DNA from: Solirubrobacteraceae bacterium
GTDB lineage: Bacteria > Actinomycetota > Thermoleophilia > Solirubrobacterales > Solirubrobacteraceae
DNA length: 32,329 nt
Reading direction: 5' to 3'
Assembly: GCA_025935735.1 (NCBI GenBank)
Contig: JAICUS010000001.1
Coordinates: 1-32,329 of the forward strand
Shown here piece after piece: positions 1 to 9,199 of the stretch (the first letter of the stretch is position 1; each line of letters begins with the position of its first letter). The translations under genes were made by a program, and so were the position numbers. The notes below the pieces were generated by a model, which ran no database searches, was not told the origin of the DNA, and saw only the letters and a program-made list of their open reading frames with translations.

Positions 1-1983
1 GATGGCCGGGCCCGAGGTGTCCTTGAACGGGTCACCCACGGTGTCGCCGGTCACCGAGGCGGCGTGGGCTTCAGAGCCCTTGCCGCCGTAGGCACCGTCC
101 TCGATCAGCTTCTTGGCGTTGTCCCAGGCGCCGCCGCCCGAGGTCATCAGCACGGCGAAGAACAGGCCGACGACGATCACGCCGATCAGCAGGCCGCCGA
201 GCATCTTGTAGGAGAGGATGCCGACGATCGCCGGGATCACGATCGGGATCAGCGACGGGATGATCATCTCGCGCTGGGCCGCGCGGGTCACGATGTCCAC
301 GCAGGTGCCGTACTCGGGCTGCTCGGTGCCCTCCATGATCCCCGGCTTCTCGCGGAACTGGCGGCGCACCTCCTCCACGACCGCGCCCCCGGCGCGGCCC
401 ACCGCCTCCATCGAGAGCGCGGCGAACAGGCACACCATCATGCCGCCGATCAGCAGGCCCATCAGCACCAGCGGATCGTCGAGCGAGAACGTGACGCTCT
501 TGACGTTGAGCTCCGCCGCCAGCTCGTCGCGGAAGGCGGCGAACAGCACCAGCGCGGCCAGCGCGGCCGAGCCGATCGCGTAGCCCTTGGTGACCGCCTT
601 GGTCGTGTTGCCCACGGCGTCCAGCGGATCGGTGATGTCGCGCACCTCGTGCGGCATGTCCGCCATCTCGGCGATGCCGCCGGCGTTGTCGGTGATCGGC
701 CCGAACGCGTCCAGCGCCACGATCACGCCGCACAGCGAGAGCTGGGCCATGACCGCGATGCCGATGCCGTAGACGTTGTCGTCGGCCAGCTTGTAGGCGC
801 CGTAGATGCCGAGCACGATGACCAGCGCGGGCGCGGCCGTGGACTGCAGGCCCTGGGCCAGGCCCTGGATGATGTTCGTCGCGTGGCCGGTCTCTGACGC
901 GCGGGCCGTGGAGCGCACCGGGGCGAAGCGCGTCGACGTGTAGTAGTCGGTGATGACGAACAGGCACGCGGTGACGCCGAGGCCGATCAGCGCGCACAGG
1001 TAGATCTTGCCCCAGCTGACGCCGTTGGCGCCCAGGTCGTCCATCATCCAGGCGGTCACGGGCAGGATCAGCAGCGCGGAGATGATGCCCGCGGTGATCA
1101 GGCCGTAGTAGAGCGCCCGCTCGACGTGCACGCCGCGGACGGCGTAGGTGCCGATGATCGAGCCGATGATCGACACGCCGCCCAGCACCAGCGGGTAGAG
1201 CACGACCGCGTCGTTGCCGGGGAACGTGAGCACGCCCAGCAGCATCACGGCCACCGCGGTGACGGCGTAGGTCTCGAACAGGTCGGCGGCCATGCCGGCG
1301 CAGTCGCCCACATTGTCGCCCACATTGTCGGCGATCACGGCGGGGTTGCGCGGGTCGTCCTCCGGGATGCCCGCCTCGATCTTGCCCACGATGTCGGCGC
1401 CCACGTCGGCGCCCTTGGTGAAGATGCCGCCGCCCAGGCGGGCGAACACCGAGATCAGCGAGCCGCCGAAGCCGAGGCCGATCAGCGCGTCGACCGCGGT
1501 CTTCGTGGATTCGCCGAAGATCCACGTGAGGATGCCGTAGTAGCCCGCCACGCCGAACAGGGCGAGGCCGACGACGAGCATGCCCGTCACCGCGCCGCCG
1601 CGGAACGCGGCCTGGAGCGCGTGGGCGATGCCGCTGCGCGCCGCCTCGGCCACGCGGGCGTTGGCGCGCACGGAGACGTTCATGCCGATGAAGCCGGCCG
1701 AGGCGGAGAGCGCGCCGCCGATGGCGAAGCCGATGGCCACGCGGATGTCCTGCAGCGGGATGAGCAGGATGAACAGGACGACGCCGACGATGCCGATCGT
1801 CGTGTACTGGCGCCGCAGGTAGGCCTGCGCGCCCTCTTGGACGGCGGCCGAGAGGCGCTGCATCGTCTCGTTCCCGGGAGACAGGGCGAGCAGCGACCGG
1901 GTCGTGACGACCCCGTACGTCACCGCCAGGGCGGCACAGACGACGGCGACGATTACGCCGTGGTTCGACAGGAAGCTGGACAA
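1..1983 (-). CDS. hppA: Membrane-bound proton-translocating pyrophosphatase, K+-independent type (3' end outside window)
   Basis: This integral membrane enzyme couples hydrolysis of pyrophosphate to proton export. The first 661 codons are present; by comparison with the family some 20-40 C-terminal residues are missing beyond base 1. The PPi-binding core is clear: KGADVGAD at residues 190-197 is followed by the DNVGDNVGD stretch. GNTTKA at residues 458-463 carries Lys (residue 462) where K+-dependent enzymes have Ala, so the protein should not need potassium (established rule for this family; the assignment here is inference). I chose the TTG at 1983 because GAGG lies six bases upstream and the protein then begins just before the first membrane helix. 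A longer ORF in another frame of the same strand is a shadow. It lies 168 bases downstream of the DUF1844 gene and probably has its own promoter. Confidence 0.95.
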   Translation of the reverse strand, partial: MSSFLSNHGVIVAVVCAALAVTYGVVTTRSLLALSPGNETMQRLSAAVQEGAQAYLRRQYTTIGIVGVVLFILLIPLQDIRVAIGFAIGGALSASAGFIGMNVSVRANARVAEAARSGIAHALQAAFRGGAVTGMLVVGLALFGVAGYYGILTWIFGESTKTAVDALIGLGFGGSLISVFARLGGGIFTKGADVGADIVGKIEAGIPEDDPRNPAVIADNVGDNVGDCAGMAADLFETYAVTAVAVMLLGVLTFPGNDAVVLYPLVLGGVSIIGSIIGTYAVRGVHVERALYYGLITAGIISALLILPVTAWMMDDLGANGVSWGKIYLCALIGLGVTACLFVITDYYTSTRFAPVRSTARASETGHATNIIQGLAQGLQSTAAPALVIVLGIYGAYKLADDNVYGIGIAVMAQLSLCGVIVALDAFGPITDNAGGIAEMADMPHEVRDITDPLDAVGNTTKAVTKGYAIGSAALAALVLFAAFRDELAAELNVKSVTFSLDDPLVLMGLLIGGMMVCLFAALSMEAVGRAGGAVVEEVRRQFREKPGIMEGTEQPEYGTCVDIVTRAAQREMIIPSLIPIVIPAIVGILSYKMLGGLLIGVIVVGLFFAVLMTSGGGAWDNAKKLIEDGAYGGKGSEAHAASVTGDTVGDPFKDTSGPAI

Positions 1984-2053
1984 GCGGAACCTCGCTGGAT
2001 TCAGACAAAGCGAAACGGCAGCCCGACCCCGGGCCGCCGTGGAGCGGCCGGGG

Positions 2054-2059
2054 AGTCTA
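2054..2059 (-). promoter_or_regulatory. Candidate -10 element of hppA
   Basis: TAGACT (read on the minus strand) fits the TANNNT pattern and sits about 70 bases before the hppA TTG. It is the best -10-like word in the 168-base gap 1984-2151; no convincing -35 is visible. The rest of that gap holds only GC-rich sequence. Confidence 0.3.
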
Positions 2060-2151
2060 CCGCGATGCCCGGCGGAGACGGCCTGGGGGCCCACCCGACC
2101 GGCGACGTGTCGACGGATCCGCCACCAGGAAGCCCCGCCGATCGGGCACCC

Positions 2152-2559
2152 CTACTGCCCGGGCACCCAGAGGCGGCCCGAGCGCTGCGCCGGGCCGGCG
2201 TCGCCGGCCGCGGGCTCCGCCGGCTTCTCCTCGCCCGCGGGCGGCGCCGGGGGCGCGCCGCCGGACAGCTGCACAAAGACCATCTGCAGCTGCGACAGCG
2301 CCTCGCGCACCTGGCCGAGCTCGGCGGCGTGGCGCGCCTCGACCTGGCCGAGCAGCGCGCGGGCGCCGTCGATCGCCTGGCGCGCCTGCGCCAGGTCGCG
2401 CCCCTCGGCCTCGCCGGGCGGCAGGTCGGGCCGCGCCTTGCGCGCGCCGAGGTTGATCAGCGACACGAGCGCGTCGAGCATGATGTCGTCGGGGGTCAGC
2501 TTCGCCATCTGCTCCTCGATGGCGCGCAGCTGCTCCTCGGTCAGTTCAGGCCTGCTCAA
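2152..2559 (-). CDS. DUF1844 family protein
   Basis: A 135-residue soluble protein that I assign to DUF1844 from its N-terminal half: a helical segment DDIMLDALVSLINLGARKA followed by DLAQARQAIDGARALL, the usual two-part pattern of the family. No biochemical function is established for it. The C-terminal 40 residues are rich in Ala, Pro and Glu and end in LWVPGQ. The start is TTG at 2559, supported by AGGAGA a few bases upstream. It overlaps the end of the carboxylate-amine ligase gene by 14 bases, so it is the last gene of the coupled operon before the gap to hppA. Confidence 0.8.
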   Translation of the reverse strand: MSRPELTEEQLRAIEEQMAKLTPDDIMLDALVSLINLGARKARPDLPPGEAEGRDLAQARQAIDGARALLGQVEARHAAELGQVREALSQLQMVFVQLSGGAPPAPPAGEEKPAEPAAGDAGPAQRSGRLWVPGQ

Positions 2560-3685
2560 GGGATCTCTCCTGCTGTGCCGGGTACGTCGCCCGGGTCTCT
2601 TCCACCTGCTGCTTGAACACCTCGAAGGGTGAGAGGCCGGCGTCGATCAGCCGGCGCTGGCGCTGTGCGCCGTTGAGCTCGGGCAGGGCCACGTCGGCGC
2701 CGGTCCAGGCCCGCAGCCGGTCCAGCGCCTCCGACGCCGGGTACTCCTCGATCCTCGCCGCGCCCAGGTCGAGCAGCCGCCCGTCCTGCCCGTGGCGGAT
2801 CGCCCGCCACATGTTCTCCTCGATCAGCCGCCCGGGGATGTCGGGCGGCGTCTCCCCCGCGTCGATCTCCCGCAGCGCCTGAGCGACGCAGGCCACGATC
2901 AGCTCGGCCAGCCCGTCGGCCTCCGGGCCGGTGGTCTGGGCGTCGCAGATGCGGACCTCGATCGTCCCGAAGCTGTGGTGCGCGCGGACCGACCACCACA
3001 GCTGGGTGAACTCGACGATCGAGCCGGTGCGCAGCAGCAGGTCGACGTACTCATGCCAGGCCTGCCAGGAGCCGAAGACGTCCGGCACCCCGCAGCGCGG
3101 GAACGACTTGGTGAAGATCTGGCTGCGGCCGGAGTGCAGGCCGGAGTCGCGCCCGTCGATGTACGGCGAGTTCGCGCTGATCGCCAGCAGGATCGGCAGG
3201 ACCGGGCGCAGCCGGTCGCACGCCTTGATCGCCCGGTCGGCCCCGCGGACCCCGACGTGGACCTGCAGCGCGAACGTGTTGTTGCGCCAGGCCACGTACT
3301 TGAGGCCGTCCTCCACCCGGTGGTAGTGGTCGGTGTCGATGATGTGCTGCTCGCGGTAGTCCGACAGCGGATGCGTGCCGGTGGAGGCGAGCCCCACGCC
3401 GTGCGCGTCGGCCAGCGCGAACAGCCGCCGGCGCGCCTCGTGCTGGAGCGAACGGGCGTGGGCGACGTCCTCGCCGCGCCCCGAGCGGATCTCGATCTCC
3501 GAGGAGATCAGCTCGCCCGCCACCGCGTCCTTGAGCACCGGGTCCTGGGCCGCGGCGGCGCGCAGGTCCTCGAAGCGCGGGACGAGCTCGAGGGTCCGCG
3601 GGTCGACGAGCGCCCACTCCTCCTCGATGCCCACGGTCAGGTCCTGGGAGGCCTCGAAGACCTCTCGCGCCGCCTCGAGATCCAT
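2546..3685 (-). CDS. YbdK-type carboxylate-amine ligase (glutamate-cysteine ligase family 2)
   Basis: A 379-residue ATP-dependent carboxylate-amine ligase of the GCS2 family (YbdK/EgtA-like). The family forms an amide between a carboxylate, typically glutamate, and an amine such as cysteine. GIEEEW at residues 19-24 is the characteristic N-terminal metal/nucleotide-binding motif, and the length is typical. The true substrate cannot be read from sequence: many actinobacterial members are weak or uncharacterised gamma-glutamylcysteine ligases, and actinobacteria generally rely on mycothiol. It starts at an ATG six bases after the rex stop codon and sits near a glutaredoxin-like gene, so a thiol/redox role is a reasonable inference. 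Confidence 0.85.
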   Translation of the reverse strand: MDLEAAREVFEASQDLTVGIEEEWALVDPRTLELVPRFEDLRAAAAQDPVLKDAVAGELISSEIEIRSGRGEDVAHARSLQHEARRRLFALADAHGVGLASTGTHPLSDYREQHIIDTDHYHRVEDGLKYVAWRNNTFALQVHVGVRGADRAIKACDRLRPVLPILLAISANSPYIDGRDSGLHSGRSQIFTKSFPRCGVPDVFGSWQAWHEYVDLLLRTGSIVEFTQLWWSVRAHHSFGTIEVRICDAQTTGPEADGLAELIVACVAQALREIDAGETPPDIPGRLIEENMWRAIRHGQDGRLLDLGAARIEEYPASEALDRLRAWTGADVALPELNGAQRQRRLIDAGLSPFEVFKQQVEETRATYPAQQERSLEQA

Positions 3686-3691
3686 GTCCCG

Positions 3692-4360
3692 TCAGGTGAG
3701 GTAGAAGTAGAGCGCGTACAAGAGGTCGACCGCGGGGCTGGAGGTGTGCACGGTCACCTCGGGAGGCACCTGCAACAGGGCCTCAGAGTAGTTGAAGATG
3801 ATCTTCACCCCGGCGTCCACCAGCCGGTCGGCCAGCTCCTGGGCGGCCCCCGTGGGCACGGCGAGGACGCCGACGACGATGTCCTCCTCCTCCACGACCT
3901 GCTTGAGCTGGTCGGGGTGGCGGACGCTCGCCGGGCCGACGCGCTCGCCGATCTTGGCCGGGTCGGCGTCGAAGATCGCCACGACGCGGAAGCCGTGGTC
4001 GGCGAAGATGTCCGAGGAGGCGATCGCCCGGCCGAGGTGGCCGGCGCCGAACAGCGCGATGTTGTGCTGGCCGGAGGTGCGCAGGATCTTGCGGATCTGC
4101 GACACCAGCGAGTCGACGTTGTAGCCCACGCCGCGCTTGCCGAACTTCCCGAAGCCGCTCAGGTCGCGGCGGATCTGGGTGGAGTTGACGTGCGTGTACT
4201 CCGAGAGCTCCTGGGAGGAGATCGTCTCCTTGCCCATCTTGCGGGCCTGGGTGAGGACCTGGAGATAGCGCGACAGCCGCGCGGCCACGCCGAGCGAGAG
4301 ACGGTCGGAGAGAGGGCCGAGCCCGCTGTCGCTCTGCTGGGCGACGTCGCCGAAGCTCAT
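3692..4360 (-). CDS. rex: Redox-sensing transcriptional repressor Rex
   Basis: Rex binds operator DNA when NADH is low and releases it when NADH rises, controlling respiration and fermentation genes. All parts are visible in 222 residues: an N-terminal winged helix (about 26-80, with VNSTQIRRDLSGFGKFGKRG as recognition region), a Rossmann domain with GAGHLG at 105-110, and a C-terminal domain-swap helix ending LLYALYFYLT. The ATG overlaps the stop of the glutaredoxin-like gene as ATGA, so it is translated as part of the operon. I saw no separate rex promoter. Being inside an operon with tRNA-modification genes is unusual for this regulator. Confidence 0.95.
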   Translation of the reverse strand: MSFGDVAQQSDSGLGPLSDRLSLGVAARLSRYLQVLTQARKMGKETISSQELSEYTHVNSTQIRRDLSGFGKFGKRGVGYNVDSLVSQIRKILRTSGQHNIALFGAGHLGRAIASSDIFADHGFRVVAIFDADPAKIGERVGPASVRHPDQLKQVVEEEDIVVGVLAVPTGAAQELADRLVDAGVKIIFNYSEALLQVPPEVTVHTSSPAVDLLYALYFYLT

Positions 4361-4605
4361 CGCGCCTCACGATAGAGAATGCGCCGCGCAAGGGTTTCCT
4401 CGTCCACGAAGTAGTCGAAGAGCTCCACGCCGTCGAGGGCGACCACGGGGATGCGCTCCAGATAGCGCGCGTGCAGCGCGTCGTCGTCCTCGATGTTGAC
4501 CTCGTGGAGATCGAACGGCGCGTGTGCGTGGACGCGACGGAGGGCCGCGCGGGCGTCGTCGCACAGGTGGCAGCCGGGGCGCGAGTAGAGCGTGACCGTC
4601 CTCAT
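4357..4605 (-). CDS. Glutaredoxin-like thioredoxin-fold protein
   Basis: An 82-residue protein of the small DUF836/glutaredoxin-like group. It begins MRTVTLYSRPGCHLC, with a CHLC dithiol motif (Cys12 and Cys15) at the end of the first strand, and has the cis-proline region RIPVVALDG at about 51-59. It could reduce disulfides or mixed disulfides; the partner is unknown. Both ends are coupled: its ATG overlaps the stop of the subtilase-like gene (ATGA at 4602-4605) and its stop overlaps the rex ATG (4357-4360). Its place beside rex and a thiol-ligase family gene fits a redox function. Confidence 0.8.
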   Translation of the reverse strand: MRTVTLYSRPGCHLCDDARAALRRVHAHAPFDLHEVNIEDDDALHARYLERIPVVALDGVELFDYFVDEETLARRILYREAR

Positions 4606-7013
4606 CGGGCGAAGCTCGGCGAGGTGCCGGTCGTGGGCGCGCGCTGGCGCGGGGCCCAGGCGCGGGCCTTGAAGCGGTAGCGGCCGGGCGGCAGCGCCTG
4701 GAGGGCGGATCGGGGGAGCGTGTAGCCGTACTCGGCGGGCATCAGCGCGCGGGCGCCGCCGGGGACGGTGAGCGTGCGGGCGACGTGGCCCTGCGCGTCG
4801 ACGAGCTGCAGCACGAGGCGGTCGGCCAGGCGCAGGCTCGTGCCCGTGGAGAACGGATCGCCGCGGGTGAACGCGCCGAGGGTGAAGCGCACCCGCCCGT
4901 GCGTGGCCCGCAGCGCTCCGAGCGGCACGGGCGCGACATCCAGCGGGCGGACGAGCCAGGGCACCGACAGCACCGTCCGGCCGCGGTCGTCCTTGGCGAC
5001 CAAGCGCCCGTCGCCGGTCGCGCCCGCCTTGGTGAGCCGGACGCTGACCAGGGCCGGCAGGCCGGGCCGGACCGTGATCGCGCTCGGCTGCACGGTCGCG
5101 CCGGCGCGGGTGGAGAGGTGCAGCGTCGTCGTCTGGGCCACGGAGAGCTTGAACTGGATCGGGTCGAGCGGGCCGGACACCGGCGCCGGCGGGTCGGCGG
5201 TGACGGCGCCGGTGCCCGGCGCGAGCGCGCCCGCCCCCGCGCGGTCCACCGGCAGGCCGGCGGGGTCCGCGCCCCCGATCAATGCCGCCCGCAGCTGGGC
5301 GGGCGAGAGGTCGGGGCGCCGGCGCGCCAGCCGGGCGGCGGCCGCGGCGACGCGGGCAGCGGCGATCGCGGTCCCGCCGGCCACGGCGGCGGTGCCGGTG
5401 TCGCTGAGGGTGAGCGTGCTGCCGGGCGCGGCGAGCTCCGGCTTGGGCAGCCCGCCGGCCGACGGGCCCTCGGCGGTCGACGGGTCGACGCGCGGCTGGG
5501 TCGCGGCGTCCGACGTCGGCCCGCGGGTGAGGCCGGAGAGCTGCAGGCTCGTGCCCGGCTTGGTCTGCAGCAGCGTGCGGGCGCCGTCCCCGGTCACGCC
5601 GATCACCGGCGCGGCGGCCCGGCCGGAGGGCATCGCGGGCAGCGGCCGGTCGCGCGGGTCGGCCAGCAGCACGAGCCGGGCGCCGCTGTTCGCGGCCGCC
5701 GCGGCCTCGGCGGTCGGGTCGGCGCCGGCGCGGACGATCACCGCCTTGCCGCGCAGCTGGGGCGCGCGGGCGCCGAGCGCGACGGGGTTGGCCGCGCTGA
5801 CCGGCCCGGCGGAGTCCAGCGGCGCGGTGGGGGGCGCGCCGCCGAGCACGGCCGCGGTGGCGATGGCGTCGCCGTCGACGGTGAGCTTGACCCGCGCGGC
5901 GGGCTCCGGGCCGACCAGCCCGCCAACGGCCAGCGCGTCCGGGGCGGCGGCCGGCGAGCCGACCGTGCCGCTGCCGGGCGCGGTCGCGCCCTCGTTGCCG
6001 GCGGGCGCGACCACCAGCGTGCCCAGGCCCGCGGCGCCCTCGATCGCCTGGGCCTCGGGCGTCGTGGCGAAGCCGGCGTAGGGCGAATTGACGCCCACGA
6101 GCGCCACGGGGACGTGGTCGGAGGTGTCGCCGTCGCCGTTGGGGTCGACCGCGCGCTCCAGGCCGGTCAGCAGCTCGTCGGTCGAGCCCACGGCCTCCAC
6201 CGCCCGGCCCGCGGACGCGCGCAGCGAGGCCACGCGGATCGGGAGCACGCGCTCCCCCGCCGCCGCGAGCACGCCGGCCACGGCGGTGCCGCTGGCCTCG
6301 CGCCGTCCCGTGCCGCTGGGGTCGCGGCCGGGCGCGGCGCCCGCGCGGCGGTCGACGGCGTCGTAGCCGCGCTCGGCGGCGCCGTGCAGCGCGCGGGCGC
6401 TCACGCCGGTGTCCAGCACGGCGACCGGCGCCTGGCCGGCATGCGGGTGGATCGCCGGCGCCGCGCCCGGGACCGGCACCGGCTCGCTCGTCGCCGGGTA
6501 GAGCTGGTGGACCGTGCGCACCCGGTTGCCGGGGGTGTTCAGCCGCGCCACGTCGCGGGTGCTGACCGTGGCCGCGAACCCGTTCCACACCAGGCCGTAG
6601 GACACGACGTCGCGCAGGTGGATGCCGCGGGCCTCCAGCGCCGAGCGCGTCGTGCGGGCCTCCAGCTTGAGCGAGGCCACGTAGCGCCGCTGCGCCGCCG
6701 CGCCCATCGCCCGCGCGCCCTTGAGGTCCCCCAGCGCCGGGCGCGGCATCTGCACCAGCACCCGCTGCTCGTCCCCGGGCGGCTGGTCGGGCGTCCGGCC
6801 GTCGTAGGGGACCGGGTCGGCGAGCGAGCTGGGCGGCGGCCCGATGACGGGCAGCGACGCGGGCCCGTGCCCGCTCGCCGCCAGGACGATGACCACCACG
6901 ACGGCCGCGACGAGCAGCGCGATCGCCGCGCGCGCCCACAGCGGGAGCCGGCGCGCGCGCAGCACGGCCGCGCGCGGCAGCCCGCGCCAGCCGGCGAGCA
7001 TCTCAGGCGGCAC
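4602..7013 (-). CDS. Membrane-anchored subtilase-fold (S8) protein lacking catalytic His and Ser
   Basis: An 803-residue protein with a cytoplasmic N-terminus, one membrane helix (about 31-46), an I9-like propeptide region (83-170), an S8 domain (195-605) with an inserted PA-like domain (about 370-495), and a beta-rich C-terminal region (612-790). The catalytic Asp is present in VLDTG (Asp201) and the oxyanion Asn in APAGNEG (Asn340). The HGTHVAG motif reads SGTAVAG, with Ser241 in place of His, and GTSMAAP reads GTAIAAA, with Ala549 in place of Ser. It is therefore probably not a protease but a binding or scaffold protein on the outer face of the membrane (inference). The start is GTG at 7013, overlapping tsaD by 11 bases; ATG at 7001 is an alternative. 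Confidence 0.85.
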   Translation of the reverse strand: MPPEMLAGWRGLPRAAVLRARRLPLWARAAIALLVAAVVVVIVLAASGHGPASLPVIGPPPSSLADPVPYDGRTPDQPPGDEQRVLVQMPRPALGDLKGARAMGAAAQRRYVASLKLEARTTRSALEARGIHLRDVVSYGLVWNGFAATVSTRDVARLNTPGNRVRTVHQLYPATSEPVPVPGAAPAIHPHAGQAPVAVLDTGVSARALHGAAERGYDAVDRRAGAAPGRDPSGTGRREASGTAVAGVLAAAGERVLPIRVASLRASAGRAVEAVGSTDELLTGLERAVDPNGDGDTSDHVPVALVGVNSPYAGFATTPEAQAIEGAAGLGTLVVAPAGNEGATAPGSGTVGSPAAAPDALAVGGLVGPEPAARVKLTVDGDAIATAAVLGGAPPTAPLDSAGPVSAANPVALGARAPQLRGKAVIVRAGADPTAEAAAAANSGARLVLLADPRDRPLPAMPSGRAAAPVIGVTGDGARTLLQTKPGTSLQLSGLTRGPTSDAATQPRVDPSTAEGPSAGGLPKPELAAPGSTLTLSDTGTAAVAGGTAIAAARVAAAAARLARRRPDLSPAQLRAALIGGADPAGLPVDRAGAGALAPGTGAVTADPPAPVSGPLDPIQFKLSVAQTTTLHLSTRAGATVQPSAITVRPGLPALVSVRLTKAGATGDGRLVAKDDRGRTVLSVPWLVRPLDVAPVPLGALRATHGRVRFTLGAFTRGDPFSTGTSLRLADRLVLQLVDAQGHVARTLTVPGGARALMPAEYGYTLPRSALQALPPGRYRFKARAWAPRQRAPTTGTSPSFAR

Positions 7014-7986
7014 GCCGGGCGGTGGCGTACGCGTCCAGGCCCAGGTACTCCGGGAACGGCCGCGCGGGGGCCCAGCGGGCGGCGGAGGCGATCATCGCGG
7101 CGTTGTCGGTGCACAGCTCGACGGGCGGGACGTGGACGGGCACGCCGAGCGCCGCGGCGCGGGCGCGCAGCAGGCGGTTGGCCGCCACGCCGCCGCCGAT
7201 GGCCAGCCGCGGCTCGTCCTCGGCGTCCAGGGCGCGCTCCACGCGGGTCATCAGCGCGGTGACGATCGCGTGCTCGTAGCTCGCGGCCAGGTCGGCCGCG
7301 CGGCGCTGCGTCTCCTCCGGGCCGAGGTCGCGGACCTTGTAGAGCAGCGCGGTCTTCAGGCCGGCGAACGAGAAGTCCAGCCCGCCCATCCGGCCCGTCG
7401 GGAAGGCGAACGCCGCCGGGTCGCCGTCCGCGGCCAGGCGCGAGAGCGCCGGCCCGCCCGGGAAGCCGAGGCCGAGCATCCGCGCGCCCTTGTCGAACGC
7501 CTCGCCGGCCGCGTCGTCGAGCGTCTGCCCGAGCGTGTCGTAGCCGTCGTGCGCGGTCACCCGGGCCAGCAGCGTGTGCCCGCCGGACGCCAGCAGGCAG
7601 ACGAACGGCGGCGCGAACGGGTCGGGGGCGAGGAAGTTCGCCGCCACGTGGCCCTGCAGGTGGTCGACCGGCGCGAGCGGCAGCCGGCGCGCGGCGGCCA
7701 GCCCCTTCGCCGTGGCCACGCCCACCAGCAGCGCGCCGACCAGCCCCGGCCCCTGCGTCACGCCGACCAGCTCGACGTCGTCCAGGCCGATGCCGGCCCG
7801 GGCCAGCGCGTCGTCGACCACCGCGTTGACCAGCTCCAGGTGGTGCCGCGAGGCCCACTCCGGAACCACGCCGCCGAAGCGGTCGTGCACGCCCTGCGAG
7901 GACACGACGTTGGAGCGGATCTCGCCGGCGCGCGTGACGACCGCGGCGCACGTGTCGTCGCAGGAGGTCTCGATGGCCAGGATCAT
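7003..7986 (-). CDS. tsaD: tRNA N6-adenosine threonylcarbamoyltransferase TsaD
   Basis: TsaD transfers the threonylcarbamoyl group to A37 of ANN-decoding tRNAs, working in a complex with TsaB and TsaE. The 327-residue protein begins MILAIETSCDDT, the standard N-terminus, and keeps the HLQGH metal-binding motif, the SGGHT phosphate loop and the DFSFAG segment. The ATG at 7986 overlaps the rimI stop as ATGA; an upstream in-frame start would add 17 residues unlike the family, so I reject it. All the t6A partners tsaE and tsaB lie directly upstream in the same operon. Confidence 0.97.
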   Translation of the reverse strand: MILAIETSCDDTCAAVVTRAGEIRSNVVSSQGVHDRFGGVVPEWASRHHLELVNAVVDDALARAGIGLDDVELVGVTQGPGLVGALLVGVATAKGLAAARRLPLAPVDHLQGHVAANFLAPDPFAPPFVCLLASGGHTLLARVTAHDGYDTLGQTLDDAAGEAFDKGARMLGLGFPGGPALSRLAADGDPAAFAFPTGRMGGLDFSFAGLKTALLYKVRDLGPEETQRRAADLAASYEHAIVTALMTRVERALDAEDEPRLAIGGGVAANRLLRARAAALGVPVHVPPVELCTDNAAMIASAARWAPARPFPEYLGLDAYATARRAA

Positions 7987-8474
7987 GTGCCCGGGACGTC
8001 GTCGAGCGTGCCGCGCAGCGTGGCCGGCGTGCGCCACATCACGAGCGCGTCTTCCCCATTGTCCTGGTAATACCGCCGGCGCACCCCGGCGGAGCGGAAG
8101 CCGAAGCCCTCATAAAGCTCGATCGCCCCGGTGTTGGAGCGCCGGACCTCCAGCGTGAGCTGGGCCTCGGGCTCGACGCGGGCGATCAGCGTCCCCAGCA
8201 GCGTGGTGGCGATGCGCCGGCGCCGCAGGTCCGGGTCGACCGCCACGTTCATGACGTGCCACACCGTGTCGTAGCGCGAGCAGATCAGGTAGCCGGCGAG
8301 ATCTCCCTCGACCTCGGCGGCGAGGCAGATCCCCGACGGCTTGGACAGCTCCAGCACGAACATGGCCAGCGACCACGGGCTCGTGAACGCCCGCCGCTCG
8401 ATGGCGACGACCTGCGGCAGGTCGGCGAACGTGAGTCGGCGGACCTCGATGGCGGCGGCGGGCGGGGCTGTCAA
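7983..8474 (-). CDS. rimI: Ribosomal protein S18 alanine N-acetyltransferase-like GNAT enzyme RimI
   Basis: A 163-residue GNAT acetyltransferase that matches RimI. Conserved parts are IEVRRLTFADLPQVVAIE at the start, WHVMNVAVDPDLRRRRIATTLL (strand 4 and the acetyl-CoA pyrophosphate loop) and IELYEGFGFRSAGVRRRYY near the end. RimI genes sit between tsaB and tsaD in many bacteria, as here. The start is the TTG at 8474, whose last bases overlap the tsaB stop (TTGA). A much longer in-frame extension upstream lies entirely within tsaB and has no family resemblance. Confidence 0.9.
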   Translation of the reverse strand: MTAPPAAAIEVRRLTFADLPQVVAIERRAFTSPWSLAMFVLELSKPSGICLAAEVEGDLAGYLICSRYDTVWHVMNVAVDPDLRRRRIATTLLGTLIARVEPEAQLTLEVRRSNTGAIELYEGFGFRSAGVRRRYYQDNGEDALVMWRTPATLRGTLDDVPGT

Positions 8475-9199
8475 TGGGGTCGGGGCGTCGCGTCCGGCTC
8501 GCGGCGGTAGTCCGGGAGCAGGGCGTCGCGGTCGGCGGGCTCCCTCGCCCGTCCCAGCCGGCAGACCATCAGGGCGCTGACGCGATGGGCGCGAGAGCCG
8601 TCGGCCGGGACGGCGACTCCCGCCCGCTCGAGCTCCGCCCTGAAGCGTATCGCCCCGTCGCCCACGGCCAGCATGGCGTGCCGCCCCCACTCCCGGCGCG
8701 TGGCCAGCCGCTCGGCCAGCTCGGCCGGGGCGATCACGATCGGCTGCAGGGTGCAGCGGTGGTGGCGGTAGGCCGCCACGAACACCTCGCCGCGGCGGGC
8801 GTCGATCACCGCAAGGACCGGCCCGCGCGGATCGGGGTGCCCGGGCGCCGCCAGCTCGCCGCCCGGCAGCATCTCCGCGCCGCGCGCCAGCGCCTCCAGG
8901 CTGGAGACGCCGGCCAGCTCGGTGTCGCGCCCCTGCGCGAGCGCCCGCGCCGTGGCGACGCCGACGCGCAGCCCCGTGAAGCCGCCCGGGCCGACGCCGA
9001 CGCAGATCCGCGTCACCTCGTCCCAGCCGACCTCGGCCTGCTCCAGCGCCCGCTCGAGCAGCGGCTGCAGCGTCTCGGCGTGGCGCGGCGGATCGCCGGG
9101 CGCGGGGTCGTCGCGCAGCTCCACCTCGGCGCCGCCGGGGACGAGCACGGCCACCGCGGTCGCCGGCGTCGCCGTGTCGAGGCCGACGACGGCGCTCAC
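8471..9199 (-). CDS. tsaB: t6A biosynthesis protein TsaB
   Basis: TsaB is the ASKHA-fold, catalytically inactive partner of TsaD in threonylcarbamoyl-adenosine synthesis. The 242-residue product has the typical start VVGLDTATPATAVAV and the conserved VGVGPGGFTGLRVGV segment, followed by VLAVIDARRGEVFVAAY. The start is GTG at 9199, overlapping the tsaE stop as GTGA; the longer reading frame upstream lies within tsaE. It precedes rimI with a four-base overlap. Confidence 0.94.
   Translation of the reverse strand: MSAVVGLDTATPATAVAVLVPGGAEVELRDDPAPGDPPRHAETLQPLLERALEQAEVGWDEVTRICVGVGPGGFTGLRVGVATARALAQGRDTELAGVSSLEALARGAEMLPGGELAAPGHPDPRGPVLAVIDARRGEVFVAAYRHHRCTLQPIVIAPAELAERLATRREWGRHAMLAVGDGAIRFRAELERAGVAVPADGSRAHRVSALMVCRLGRAREPADRDALLPDYRREPDATPRPH

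Noticed and set aside
71..2008. A 645-codon open frame on the minus strand overlapping hppA
   Set aside because: Its translation is Arg/Gly/Pro-rich noise; the neighbouring frame gives unmistakable H+-pyrophosphatase motifs.
4357..6939. An 860-codon open frame ending in the glutaredoxin-like protein
   Set aside because: Only the last 82 residues are real; the rest is a shadow of the subtilase-like gene, and the ATG at 4605 has the expected coupling overlap.
4602..7013. Active subtilisin-like protease (mycosin-like)
   Set aside because: The His and Ser positions of the triad are Ser and Ala in an otherwise good alignment.
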